Of a DNA stretch of 64,000 nt, positions 1 through 12,400 are shown piece after piece. The position numbers and the translations under genes were made by a program. The notes beneath the pieces are model-generated. The model saw nothing but the letters and a program-made list of their open reading frames with translations, was not told where the DNA came from and made no database searches. This DNA comes from Volvox africanus (lineage: Eukaryota > Chlorophyta > Chlorophyceae > Chlamydomonadales > Volvocaceae). The stretch is from NCBI GenBank assembly GCA_030268105.1, contig BSDZ01000080.1, forward strand, positions 2,729,501 to 2,793,500. The letters are read 5' to 3'. The first letter of the stretch is position 1. Each line of letters begins with the position of its first letter.

Positions 1-2
1 GT

Positions 3-677
3 GCGGCCGAGTCACGCCATTGCGCCATGTTCTTCTGCCGGGCGGGCAAGGACCGCACAGGCCTTGTGGCGGCGTTAGTGCTGGCAGTGGCGGGAGCTAG
101 CGAGGAGGACATCGTGGAGGACTACGCAAGGTGGGCTTCAGGTGCACGAGCTGGAGACCGGGGATCAAAGTAGGCTTCCCATATAGCCAAAATCTGAACC
201 GGCCGTCTCCCCGCTCAAGGCCTTCGCTTGCTAGACAGTCCGCGGCCTCCAATTTCAGCACCGTTCGAACATGAACCCATTCTCACGCACTAACCTTCAC
301 TCTTCTTCCAATTCAACGTCCCCACGACCTTGCGGTGCGCGTCCGACCGCCGCCTGTCCTATTGAGTTCAGCAGTGTCCGTCCTTACTCCGTGGACTGTC
401 CTGAGCCAGAGTAATTTACAAACCTCCGGGATACCAACGGGTCCTGGTCTATAGGTCTGACGCCTATCACCGGGTGGCATTGGCGGGTCTGGAGAGCAGG
501 GAGGAGTTGGCGGGACTGGACCGCGCGCAGTTTGAGCGCGCACCGCCCGAGGTGATGCGCGCCACCTTGGACCACATACGGCGACGTTACACCTCCGTGG
601 CGAAGTACCTGACTGGGGTGGGCTTCGGGCCCGACCGGCAACAACGACTGCGGGAGCTCCTCACCGGGGACTGGTAA
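3..677 (+). CDS. Tyrosine/dual-specificity phosphatase, C-terminal part
   Basis: The gene enters from the left edge. Exon 3-130 ends in a split AGG codon at a GT donor, an intron runs 131-454, and exon 455-677 ends with TAA. The first exon encodes FFCRAGKDRTG, a CX5R phosphatase signature (Cys nucleophile, P-loop Arg) followed by D-R-T-G as in the Y_phosphatase3 (PF13350) class. The second exon has the usual C-terminal helix of that class (SDAYHRV near its start, then MRATLDHIRRRY and a short tail ending GDW). Family members dephosphorylate phosphotyrosine and often phosphoinositides. The substrate cannot be read from sequence. The N-terminal part, including the start, lies outside the window. 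Class identification is fairly sure, exact subfamily is not. Confidence 0.8.
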
Positions 678-1684
678 CCTGGGCGGTGGGGAAAGCGAAA
701 TCGGCGCTGCCGAATAGACTGACATTGGTGCACGTGCCGCTAGGGTGCACGGTGCGGGTGCCGGCTAGGCTGCTATGATGGATGGGGCGTGCAGACATTA
801 TTTACGCAGAAATGTACCGTTCGGCCGCGCTGAGATGTGCGTGGTCATGCTATGCTTCGCGATGTGTACTCGACCCTATGCATCGGGTGCTTACGTCCCG
901 CTCAGTCCATAAGCCCCCTGGTGTGTGGGCAACTGTCGTGTCTAAAAGCCCCGCGCAGTACTGGTGTGATTGTCGTGTAATCCGATGGCCCATGGAGTAA
1001 CCGTCCTCGAGATGCCGGCTCTTTGGCAGCTTCCACAGCGTGTGGTCAGCATTGATTGCATCTTTGCATGTAGCCATTTGCTTACCAGGGCCCAGCAAGA
1101 AGCTCAGCACATTGCTGGTCCCGGGTCACGGCGATCGATCCCGTTCCGCCTCTCCCGGGCGGGCTTGAGGGCACGAGGAAGGGGAGGGGCTCTCAGGCTT
1201 GCACAGAGGTGGGGTTGTCGGCTAGAATAGTTCTCGCCCAATACTTCTCCAACATTTAATTAAGATGTCCAAGATGTCGAGATTTGCTGTGGAACCAAAT
1301 CTGTCCGTGCATGGAGCGGCGGTAACTTCCTATGATTACTAACCGCGCCGATACACGACGTTAAGTGGCAGCGTTGCCATTTATTCCCTCCTTCGCCGCC
1401 AACTGGTAGAGATACTAGCCACAATCAGCAATGTGCTTCACGGTTCACAGACTGGCGCCGACAGTTAGTCGTCCGTTGTCGTACTGATGTATCGGAATGC
1501 CTTGCTGCCTGTTCCAACGCAGAGGACATTGTGTTATTTTTTCAATGCAGCGTATTTGTGAGATTTCTGTGTAACATTTAGACATAAGGAGTTTGGGCGT
1601 AGTTTGACCCTTAGTTTACATTTGTGCTATTTTTGCATAGACATAGTATTAAGCTTGACCGCCAGTGATCTGGCAATTGTAACC
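678..1684. other. Intergenic region, phosphatase 3' UTR and upstream of the PAN-like gene
   Basis: No exon with splice support was seen. It should hold the phosphatase 3' UTR, probably to about 995, and then the promoter of the gene starting at 1685. The stretch 1500-1680 is AT-rich. Confidence 0.4.
976..980 (+). other. Candidate poly(A) signal TGTAA
   Basis: TGTAA is the usual polyadenylation signal of chlorophycean algae. This copy lies 299 nt after the phosphatase stop codon and is the first good candidate downstream. Inferred only. Confidence 0.35.
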
Positions 1685-4216
1685 ATGCAAACTTCCCAAG
1701 AAAAGCCGCAGAGCCCCTGGAAGCTGGTGCTGATTGGGCTGCTTGCACTTGCGTGGTAAGCGCTGGTTTTCACCTAGGAAGGCGCTGAAGGCAGATCAAG
1801 TCCTAAGTTATGTTCTCGTTGTGTTGCTTCAACGTGTTTTCATCATCTGACCCCAATATGCTTCCGGAACCCACGACTATCAACATCGGACTTGCAACAG
1901 TGGCTTCCTTACCATGAATTTCCATCACGTAAGTTTCCATCGTGCTCATTTTGGTATAGCACAACATCGCACACGATGGGTTCAGAACTCGTATATAGAT
2001 TTAAAAAACTAGGCTGCACCCCCCACAACACCACCTGGACCCTGTTTACTCCCAAACCGTAGATCTTGCGGACGACACATATTCACCTCTCCCTCGCACA
2101 ACATCACAAGACGACAGCCTTCTGTGCGTTTGCTGGTTGCAAGCTTGGCGTGGATGGGTCAGCTATACCAGGTGGCGCTCTTCCCTCCTGCCCTAGCCCC
2201 ATCTGTATGGCAAAGCGGCCAAGTAGCCTCAAACTTAGAGACTCACAGAGTGAAGCTGTGAATGCAAGGGTTTTCATGTGCTTTAAGTGGCATTCCCACA
2301 AGGCATCTGCTGGCCCACAAAGCATCCCAAACAAGCACATTTGCCATTAGACCATGCTCTGGAGTACATTTTTGGCTTTCTGTCTCCTACAAGCCAAAAA
2401 TGCTTTCAGCTGACAGTTACCGCTGTTCGGAATCAACAGAATCGTTGCCAGCGGAGAAATCCGCAGAGGAGCGGCTGGCGGAGGAGAAGCTTGCCAACAC
2501 CACAAATGCATTGGTGACCCGAATCTGCGGCTCCCCGGCAGTGGACGGGTAGGTTGGTAGGTTACTGGCTTGAGGATTGGAGAGGCAGGGGAATAAACCC
2601 AGTAAGCTCACTCCGAGGTTTCAATGCCGATGAAGTGAACACCGCAGTAGCCTGCAGGCGGGCTGGCAGAGCATATTTAGAGGGCACTGGACTGTGGAGC
2701 TCGATACAAATTAGGTGGTTAAAATCCTGAAAGGGACAAGGGCGCCGCTTTCCACTCCCTCGTTGCAAGTGTTCGTTCTGGGTAATAGCGGGGCCCTGGG
2801 CGCCCGCCGACTCGTGTAAGGTTACATCACCATCCGCAGTTATGCCCACGTGGTTCCCAAGTGCCTGGAGGACTCCCCCACCGCGAAATGGTGGGCCGAA
2901 TACTACGCGTCTGGCGGCAAGCAGGCGGACCTGGTGGTGCACATTGAAAAGCAGGCCGACTACGACGGCCTTGCTGTGTGAGTCGGGGTCTGCGAGAAAT
3001 GGCAGGGATGTAAACGGAATGCTGTGGCCGATCTAAAACCGAGCTGCACAGGCCATTGCCGGGGCTCGACAAGTTTACGGTGGGTGTAACTGGCAGTGGT
3101 CATGTGGGTTTCGGGAGATGTGGTGCCATGTGGGGTTATTGGTGGCCATATCTAAGCCGGTGCATGCAGGAGCTGCACAAGCAAACATACTGGTTATTGA
3201 TCCTTATGCAACAGTCACACTGCGCAGCTAATTCGAGAACAGTCTATTGATTTGGGCAGCTGCGAGTCGCAGTACTGAGTCGCAGTACTTCACAATGCAG
3301 GACCCTCATCCCTGTTCTCACGTAGGTATTGGGGCATTAATAACAAGAAGGCATCAGTTGAGGAGTGTGCTGAGCACTGCAAGAAACACATGCCGAACAC
3401 GGTGGATGGTGGGTAGCGGGGCAGCATGCCTTGGAAGCGTGCACGTTATGACATCGACTGCTATGCAGGTAGCTGCTCTCTGCGCTGCCAGAGCTGACTT
3501 GCCAGGCATATCATAATGACACCTGCTGTTGCCGGCGTGCATAGGGACGGGGCTTAACTTGTACGCGGTGTTGCCATGCGATTCTGTATGCGTCAGGAGT
3601 CCAACTGAATTTTGTTGCAAGTGCCAAGTCACGGCAACGATGGGCATGATGGCGGCAATATTGACGGTCGTCTCGTGCTCGTTGCTGCGAGCAGGTCCGT
3701 TTAAGGCACTACCTTGCAATGCGTTCGCTTTCTGTCCGGACGACGTTTGCTTTGAGCCGGACGCGCATCATCACACAAAAGGAGACTGCTGGCTCAAATT
3801 CACGGAGGGCCCGGCATCGCCTGAGGTGAGCCATATTGCGTGAGGTGGGGTCTTGGAGTAAAGCGTTTCAGGCACCATGTTCCAGGCTTTAACTGTGCTG
3901 GCTTGTCCAATTAATGCGCCCATCGAACCACGTGACCCACAACAGGCTGGCGTAATACATTCGCTACTTAGCGAACTAGAGTGTGTGCGCCGTTGCCCTT
4001 CCTCCTGCCTCGTTCCTTCTGCACAAATTACGTTCTGGCTCGCCTGAAGTTTATTTTCTTTACCTCGGACAGGTCAATATGCGCGGAGTCTTGCCCGACT
4101 CGTACCGTCGGCGCCACCCACAGGCGCCTGCTGCGGTGCAGTGGCAGTCGGGGGTGCTGTTGCCGCCCGGCGTGACGCTGACGAATGGAACCTGGGGACC
4201 GCGCTGGTCATGGTAA
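1685..4216 (+). CDS. Membrane-anchored protein with PAN/apple-like cysteine pattern
   Basis: Proposed exons, all in compatible phase: 1685-1755, 1901-1928, 2063-2135 (least certain), 2410-2548, 2840-2977, 3326-3408, 3695-3825 and 4073-4216 (TAA), giving about 268 aa. The N-terminus is a short basic stretch then a hydrophobic segment (KLVLIGLLALA), suggesting a signal anchor and a secretory-pathway location. The C-terminal half carries spaced cysteines (VEECAEHC, then PCNAFAFC, then CFEPDAHHH and DCWLKF) resembling PAN/apple modules and, from memory, a conserved but uncharacterised plant family with the same VNMRG and HPQAPAAVQW ending. PAN modules bind proteins or carbohydrate; no enzyme motif is visible. 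The exons from 2840 on are well supported, while the 2063-2135 exon rests on phase alone. Confidence 0.65.
3264..3290. repeat. Short tandem duplication in an intron
   Basis: A 13-bp unit GAGTCGCAGTACT occurs twice in a row in the intron before the exon starting at 3326. No function is suggested. Confidence 0.7.
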
Positions 4217-5978
4217 ATTTGTCTGGGACCTCGTGGAGGACGTGTTAGTGCGCGGCATATCTTTCATCACCGCGTCATAACAGAGCTCACTGCTAAGCAT
4301 GCACAGCTCGTCCCGCTCGTCTACGCATGTCTTCTGACTTCAAATCTTTCCCTGTCAGTGGTCTGATGCAGCACATCGCTGTGCTGATATCTTGGCCCAA
4401 CGGAATGGCCGTGGAACTTTTGTCGGCTTTTCAATGCCCCGTAACAAAGTGATCGCGTGCCATGGTTACCACTCCTAGAATGAGCAGGTGGTGAATTCCA
4501 TGTCGCAGCCCAAAACGTTAGCGTTGTCACCGGGTTTACAACTAGCATGGGTCCTTGGCGATGTGAGGACTGTGGTGGACTGATAGGTTGTCGCAATAGT
4601 GACGCTCCACTGAGCATATTCGCGTCATGAAGCATTCTCACAGGCGCCACTACTCAAATGGCAAAATGGACACAGGCTGCCAAACCTTAGTTCCTTACTT
4701 CCACAACTAGCATGGTGTGAACATGCCTGCTAAGTAAAGAGGCAAGCACATGTTGGCAAGCAGTGCGCATTAAATATTATAAGTGCCCCTGTACGACACG
4801 ACCTGATGGATGTGAATATATGGTTACCCTAGACAGCGGACGAGGGGCTTTGCTCTTGCCTCCCATAGATAGGCATGCACATACAATGCTGATATTGCGC
4901 CGGATGAAAACAGTCTATCATGCCGGGTAGTTTGGACGGTCTGCGATACGTGATTTAGAAAATAATGCATAATTGCAGCCGCGGGAAGAGACTGCAGTGC
5001 TCTTGTTACGTCGTACGTGCTTCCAACGCAACACACACAAAGTGTGAGTCCCAAGTCCTCACAGCCGGCCGCGATCCTTCCTGACCCACACCTCTAAGAT
5101 CGTCCCTTTGCGATCTTCCACATCGTTGCAGCAACCCGAACCCATACAACACACAGATTGTCGGCTTGATGCCAACCCCTGCCAAGACATGCGTCATCAC
5201 CCACATGCAATATAGGCCGCCCTCACATGTCTCTCAATTGCCAAACCTGCTGGCCAAGCCAAACGCAGCTGCAAAGCCACAAGGAATGGTGCTGCAATCT
5301 TGCGACACTCATACCGTATATCATAATTACCACACAGATACATGCATTGCTGTTAATCACGCGGACCCCTAATGTACACCAGAAGAGGTGCACAACCTGC
5401 CCCGAAGAAAAAGTGACGCAACCTGCACCCGACTGACCTGAAGGCAGGTATTGGATAAGTCCATCACGTAAACAGCGCCGCCAGGGCTGTAACGGCGATG
5501 AAGGGCGCAAAAAACCACGGTCACATTACATAATGCACAGGGGCGTGCAGCCTCGCACGATAAAGAATCGGCATACGAGCTGGATGTTCCTAGTGGCTAT
5601 AGAGATGAAATAGTCACCGTCCTGAGATGAAGCCAAGGACATGTGCTGAGATTTCGCCATCAATCCATAGGAACTGCGTCACACATGGGAGGTGTGGATG
5701 TCATTGCGGAACGGTCAGACATGCACAAACGTTAGTTGGAAGAATTCGTAGACGCTGCGTGCAACGCCGCATCCATATGGGAAGCCACGCCAATTGGTAC
5801 GGAAGCCCGGACTTGATGGTAATCTATGCCATTCATGCTCACAATCCGTATTGCAACCCTGTTCTATGTCGCGGCTGACCCCACCCAACGCGCTGCACAG
5901 CTGCCCCAAAGGACGACGTGCAATCGATGTCCGCTGCAGCGCCTAATGATCTTTCTCCTTAAGCCATCCCACGCGTAG
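4217..5978. other. Convergent intergenic region without recognisable exons
   Basis: This lies between the 3' end of the PAN-like gene (+) and the 3' end of the membrane-protein gene (-). Open frames here are short and lack splice context. It probably holds both 3' UTRs. Confidence 0.4.
5526..5530 (-). other. Candidate poly(A) signal TGTAA (minus strand)
   Basis: The complement of TTACA lies 449 nt beyond the stop codon of the minus-strand membrane-protein gene. It is a plausible 3' end signal, inferred by motif only. Confidence 0.3.
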
Positions 5979-8028
5979 CTACGCTGGTGGCGTGCCGCCA
6001 GAAATACCCGGTGCAATAGCAGCTTCACCACCGCCGGACCTCGGGCGACTGGTTGCACCTGGCCCCGCGCACGGAGATGTCGAACCTCCACGCTGCACTG
6101 CCACCCCTGCTTTTTCATGCCCCTCCTGCAGTTGTTCCGAATGTGCCTGCAGTTGCCCGGCGCCGTCCCTATAAGAAGTTATGTTACAGGGCAGATGCGT
6201 GGGCTGATCCTGGCTTGAGTTGACGGCCATGCTCACGTCCCCAATCGGCGCATCGGAGTGTGCCGTAACCGCTGCTGGCGGTGTTAGCACTGGTGCTGGC
6301 CGCCAGTTGGCTGCGACGCGGCTGCTTGTCTCTGGATGCGTATCTGCCTCTACCGGCGGTCCACTTTGTCGTCCAAAATCCTGCTGCTCTGCAGCACTCG
6401 TGGCTGCTTCTTCGTCTGACATCCCAACTCCTGCCATCCGCCAAGCGCAACCGCTGTCATCAACCCTACCAACACGTCTACTGCTCCCGGCATGGCAGCC
6501 GTTGCTCCCGTCCCCGGCCCTATTATTGCCAGCGCCGCCGCCACCGTTGTCGTTATTGAAGTTGATGTGGGTTTGAAGTGGAGCTTCCACCAGAGCCACA
6601 GTCATCGGGACGTTTATGACGGGGATGCCTGGCACGGGCACTCCAGGTAGGGGACAGTCGACCGCAACCCCGGTCTATGTGTCGGTGTTGAAGCACAGCG
6701 GGACAGGGCGGGGAACAACATGAAGCGGCGTTAGCGACTGACCATCGACGTCGAAAACTATTTACTACGGACAAGCAAGGTTAATAAGCCCCAAGTTTCC
6801 ATCCCCTAGACCCTCTCTTACCACCAGGCCCCCCATGACGTGGCGGATGTCTATCGCCAATGCTATTTGATTTGGCGGGCTGGACTGGGGCGCCATTTTC
6901 AGCTGCTTTATCAGGCGGTACGCAATAACCGCGTGTATAAGAGCCAATACTGCCGCTGCCGCAATTAAGTAGACCACAAGTGCCAGCACCAGCAGCACCA
7001 GCAACGCCAACCACGTCACTGAAAATCCTGGACGCGACAGGGAATGAAATGTCTTGATTGTTCAGGATCATCAACACCCAATGGAACGTTTCGAAGGACA
7101 GATATCGAATCAAATTCCTGCTGCTAGGAAACTGTTCCTTCGTTTCGCTATGCAATCGTCAGGTACTGAGGCCCTTCACAGTCCTGGAAAGCGGCCAATA
7201 CAGCACTGCAGGAATGTGTAGCCCTTCGTCCCTGGGCTTGTTGACTTAAGTGACATATTCCAAGCCACCCCGTGGCTAGGTCTCCGAACAGCATTTCATA
7301 CCTCCTCGCACTAACGTTCGTGAAGACCCGAACGAAACCCGAACCTGAATAAGAATACCTTTTCAGTGACCGCTTCAGCGGGCGCACCCGAGCTATGCTC
7401 ACCTATGTTGACTCGATGTAATGCGCAACAACCAAGACTTTCACTAGTGGGGATGTCCGCGTATGGTGTGCGGTAGCAGCAGATGCGGGGATTTGGCCAT
7501 TGAAGCGTAACGATGATACCTGAGTGGCCCAGAGATACACGCAACATTAGTCGGCTTTTGAATAGGTATGTCATCCAGAAGGACCGATAATAACGAAACC
7601 TTTTTAGAAAGGCCTTCGACTGACTCACAAGAGCCATAAAAAGCAAAGTTTTACCCCCACTCCCACATACACACATCAACACTCACGTAGCTCTCGCTGT
7701 ATAAAATGTGGCTTTATAGAAGTAGGACGCAACATCAGCAGCAGAAGTAGTCTGCTCCACACACACACAATCGCTTACCGAGGACGCATGTGCTGACACT
7801 GGCCAAAACAAATAAGCCAAACAGGCAGTATAGCGCTAGTGTGCCTGTAGCCCTTGCAGTATAACCGCCAGATGCTGAGGTCGTGCTATTGGTACCAAGA
7901 ATCCTTCTGGTAAACGTCACGTCATATGCTTCCCAGGTTCCATTTCTTTCTTCGACGGTACACAACACCAGTCGATAAGGTGCTACCAAGGATAGCACCA
8001 GCAACATATGTCCAATGTGATTATGCAT
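5979..8028 (-). CDS. Unrecognised three-exon membrane protein
   Basis: Three exons read on the minus strand: 8028-7779 (ATG), 7018-6822 and 6674-5979 (TAG). Donors (GTAAGC, GTAAGA) and acceptors (TTTTCAG, CACATAG) are good and all phases fit, giving 380 aa. Residues about 1-22 form a likely signal peptide (MHNHIGHMLLVLSLVAPYR). A short luminal stretch has NGT and NST glycosylation sequons. After it comes a long hydrophobic block interrupted only by splicing (GTLALYCLFGLFVLASVSTC joined to TWLALLVLLVLALVVYLIAA and more), enough for two or three membrane passes. The rest is a disordered, Gly/Ala/Pro-rich tail with no recognised domain. I do not recognise the family. The start was chosen because the hydrophobic N-terminus follows directly. 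Confidence 0.6.
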
Positions 8029-9479
8029 TCTAGAATTGCAGTTAGAGGCTATAGCTGAAAGCAAACGCTTCGAACAATGGCTATTCGTTTTCGCCGCGCT
8101 TATGCAAAGTTATGTGCTAGTCAGCGTTAATGGTACCTTTTCCTACTTCTTAAAATCAACATTATCATAGGTGCCTTTCATACAATCTGCGACACCTTGG
8201 CAGTAACTTACCTGGATGGGCATTTCAAGTTAAAAGCCACCTGACGATTTCTCAACCAGAAGCAGTTGGCCGAGACTGTACGGCACTTCCCCCGTCCAAA
8301 ACAATTGCCGCAATTTGCACACATCAGATGCTAAATTGATCCTCAATATTCCCAAACATGGATTTATGAAATATACTAGAGACAGTCGTACGAGGAATAG
8401 GACATGCACACAGTCGGCATGGATGCACGTCAGACCGGATTCAGTGCTCGTATGGTTTCTACGTGAGCTTTAAAAAGCAACCTTATGTAGCCACCTTTTG
8501 GAACTTCGTAGAGCGACACAAGTGACAGCACTGAGTTCTGAAGCGTCGGCCCTTGTGTGGTACTGTCATAGATCATACATCCCGTCGATCTGCTCTAAAA
8601 CATCTTACAGCATCTTGGGGTAGCTGGCACGATGTTTTGTTTACGTCAAGCACGGTGAAGCCCTGTCGTCGTGCGGCGGGGCTCCAGGTGCATAAATATA
8701 CTGGGACGGATCTTGGCGTTCCTACGTCTTTCCGCCTTTCGGTCGTCTTCCTATCCTTCCTTGATTCCAGGCGATGGGACACCGTAATTTCGCACTTTTT
8801 CGGAGAAGCACCACTGTACTCAAGTATTTCTCATGTACTGCCCGACCCGTGGGATCACTTCTCCCTAGCCATTGCCCCTGCTAAGTACGACTGCCAAGGA
8901 ATTCCCCTAAATGAAGCGCATATCAACCTTAAACGGCCTGCTTGTTAATCAAACCAATTACCGAGGGGGCACGCGCGCCGTCCCCAAGCAAGTAAATAGC
9001 GCCAAAACCATCTGAATCTCTTGGTCTGTATAGCAAGTCTATACCTTGATCCCTGAACAAAGCACCACCAGGAAGCACCTGGAATTCATAAACAGGTCGG
9101 TTCCAAGGCCGTGGGACGCCTTTATGGGCCCATCCGCAGCCTCCCCAAACCCCACTCTTCCTACATCCCTGCTTTCAAGGTTAGTTGCCACGTAGCCAGC
9201 TCCCCCCTCGTCTTGCCATCCAGGCCCTCCTCTTCTGCCGCTTTTACGACATAGGTCACTGCATTCGTCACGCCTAATCTATCGCCAGGACCTAACCCCG
9301 CTCCCTGAGGCCAGCAAGCGCGATTGGGACCGGGACCCGTCATCATGGCCGGACCGGGGGACCGCCGAAATGTCCTTATTTCGAGAGAGCTCATAGCCAC
9401 GAAGGGGTTACGACGGGACACGATTGCCGTTAAGCACAGAGGCCTCACAGGGGCGTCGCGGGCGCGCCACGACTGCCCA
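8029..9479. other. Intergenic region between two minus-strand genes
   Basis: It should hold the promoter of the membrane-protein gene and the 3' UTR of the upstream glycine-rich protein gene. A 131-codon plus-strand open frame (8553-8948) has no supporting splice context or family resemblance. A minus frame around 9161-9480 reads smoothly in places but is not needed by the gene model. Confidence 0.35.
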
Positions 9480-12400
9480 CTACCGACCCCCTCCTCCCCC
9501 ACTTGCTCCCCCTCCACTTGATGCTGCTCCTCCCATCCCTCCTGCTTCCCCCAACGATATCCCATTTCCCCGGGGTGCCCGGCTGCTCTCCCCGGAAGCT
9601 CCGACCCCGGACCCGCCCGCGTCGCCTCCGTGGCTGCCATCTCCCGGGCTCCCCCCCGGTCCCGGAGCTAGGATCACAGCACGGTTGCCACGTTTGGCGG
9701 TTGTGCTCGGTGGAAACCGCGATGAGGCGCTGAACTCCGGCCCCACCATCGCTGAAGAATAGTCACCTGAGAGCTGCTGACCGCGACCACTGCCTGGGCG
9801 CCCGGAAGAAGCAAGGTGCTTTCCAACGCCGCCACCGGTAGAGGGTGAGGGGCCGAGTCCGCCACCGGCCCACTGCGTTCCGCTGCCACCGTTGGGTCGA
9901 CCGCCACCAAACATATTGAAGAGGCTGGAGTACGACGGCGCTGCACGGCTGCCGACAGAACCCATACCCAGGCTGTGACGGGAGGGCTGAGGTGGCCGGA
10001 GTTGTTTGTGCGGGCGGTAGTGATGGTGTTGTCCGACGGTTTAGATTTCGACGGGGTGGGAAGACCAGTGGACAGAGAGGGCAAGCGAGGCTTGGAGTGA
10101 GAAGACGACACAACCCAGGGGGAATTCCAAAAGACGGGTAGGGGACGGGCTTGTGTATAACGGGGCGGCAGGAGGATTGAGGACTGTAAAGACAAACACA
10201 GGTGGCCTCTACAACCGAACACAAACATTTTTCCCTTTCGCAAATAGTGAATCCCTATCCTAGGGCCCACGGGCAAGAGGAACTCCCGGAACCGGCTCTG
10301 GGCTCTGGAAAATGCCAACAGGTATCCCCGGCCTCACCGGTGCCGCAGCCGCTTCCTCTGCCTCGATTCGTAGAAGCGCTGCTTCTGGCATTGCCTCATA
10401 TACCGGAAGGGCCTCGTGCGCCATAATCACCGAATCATACACGCCCTCCGCCGGGATGCGTGTTGCGACAGTGCGTCGCCACTGCTCCTCCACGTCGGCT
10501 AACCAGTAAGGTAGCAGCTCCGGCTTGTCGCGACCCAGAGCGCGCTGCCGTGCGGACGCATCTGTAGACAGAAACAGGAATAGGATAAGGTGGAGGTGTA
10601 TGATTGCTAAGGAAAAGTGATCCCGCAATAATTCGGCATTCTAACACCAAGGCCATGAAGGGCTTGCGAAGTCCCTTACTCTGGGGCCCTACGCTTGTGC
10701 CCGTCCCAGCACCCGAAGTTGCTCACCGGATAGCCGGCGCTCCAGCTTAGCACCAATGCCGCGGCCTCCCGCTCCTGCCGCCGCCTCAAAACGTGCCCTG
10801 GCACGTGCTTCCCGCGCCTCCATGGCCCGCCGCTCCTCCTCTTCCTGCTGCCGCCGCCGCTCCGCCGCCGCCTGAGCCCCCAACACCAGGCGGTGCTCCC
10901 CGGACAGCAGCGCCGCGAAGCGCAGCGTGCTGGGGTCGTCAGGTACGTGTATCAGGAAGCGAGGGGGAGGCGGCGGAGCGGTTGGAGCACGCCGGCGGCC
11001 GCTGCCGGGGGTGCTACGGGCTGCACACAATTTTGGGGGGGAAGAGCGGTGTGTGTGTTTATTTGTCTGTCGGGGTGGGGAAGAGAGAAAAAAAGAGAGA
11101 GAGCTGGAGGATTTCCGAGCGCTTAGCGCTTACTGAAAGCTGCAGGATTGCAACTCTTGGGGAAATGCGTGAATGAATGAGTGCCACAAGGTTATATGCA
11201 CGGTGTTTCCTTACGCCGTTCGTCTCTCGGGGAGCCGCCCATCGCCCACCTCTTCGGTTTGCTGAGTTGGCTGCTCTCAGCGCCCGCAGGTCGCCCACCA
11301 CCTCTTTTGCGGCGGGGTCCGAGGTGTTGAACACCATCACACGAACGAAGTCGGAGAGGTCAGGGTGGCCGGTCTGGTCGAACATTACCTGCGTTGGGGA
11401 CGTGGCGTGTGCGGAATATTAGGTGTGGGGGATTGAGATGAGTGGGATGAGAGGACAGTTGGATGAAGGTGTGAGCGCACATGCGTGGGTGTGTATGTAT
11501 TGTGGGGGAAGGGGTTCGCTCGGGGCGGCGGCCTTGACACGCAGATGGACCAGGGGGAGGCACCGTGCGGGGTAATGAGGAGAGGGGACAGGATTGAGCG
11601 GTGACTAGGTGATGGTGGCGTCGGTGTGCATTCGGATGATGATACTTGGAAAGTGGCAAGCTAAGCAGAAGACGAAGGCAGAGGAAGCTACGAGGAATAT
11701 GGCCCGGCTTCATCTGCAACCAAAGAAACAGCGCAGGCGCTACGAAGTCCACCAGCCACACTCGGCCTCAATAGAGGCCAGACGCACTAGCAGCTGCTGC
11801 AGTTCGGTACCATCCATTCCTCTGCACAGCGCCCCCAGCTTATCCGCTGCGGCCGTAGAGGAGATGGCTAGCATGTGTAGCTCGGAGGCCCACGACTGGA
11901 TGCGCCGCAGCAGCAGCTCCTCGACCACAGCGGTGCCGGACAACACCCCTGGAGGGAGTAGGGAGTAGGGGGGACGGGGAGGGCGCGGAGAAATATCCGA
12001 GTGGAATGGATGCGAGGAGGCAGAAGAGAATGGGAGATGCGGGATGGGGAATGAGGGGGCAGCGGTTGTTGAATGAGAACAGCAGAGGCGAGGTCGCGAG
12101 CGCCCTTTTAAGAAATCCGGTCTCAAAGCTGCACATTTAAGAAAAACCGTGCTACTGCTAAGAGCTGCAAGCTAAGGGGGCCTACGGGACAAAACGCAGT
12201 TGAAGGTGTTAAGAGGCCCGAACAGGACGAGCATGTAGACCCTCCCCGAGCAGGCTGCCCGCTTTTGGAGGCAAGCAGCCACAGCTCTGGAGGGGGATTG
12301 ATGCGGTGGAGCTGCCTTAACGGGATGTGGGTCGACATATGAAGGATTTGTTTGTTTATGAATTGAGGGGGGGAACTGGTCTTAGCGCTGAGGGCCCGAA

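Noticed and set aside
8553..8948. 131-codon plus-strand open frame
   Set aside because: No splice context, no family resemblance, and composition like the surrounding noncoding DNA.
9161..9479. Additional C-terminal exon of the glycine-rich protein gene
   Set aside because: The last exon ends with its own in-frame stop at 9480, and no donor in the required phase leads into this stretch.
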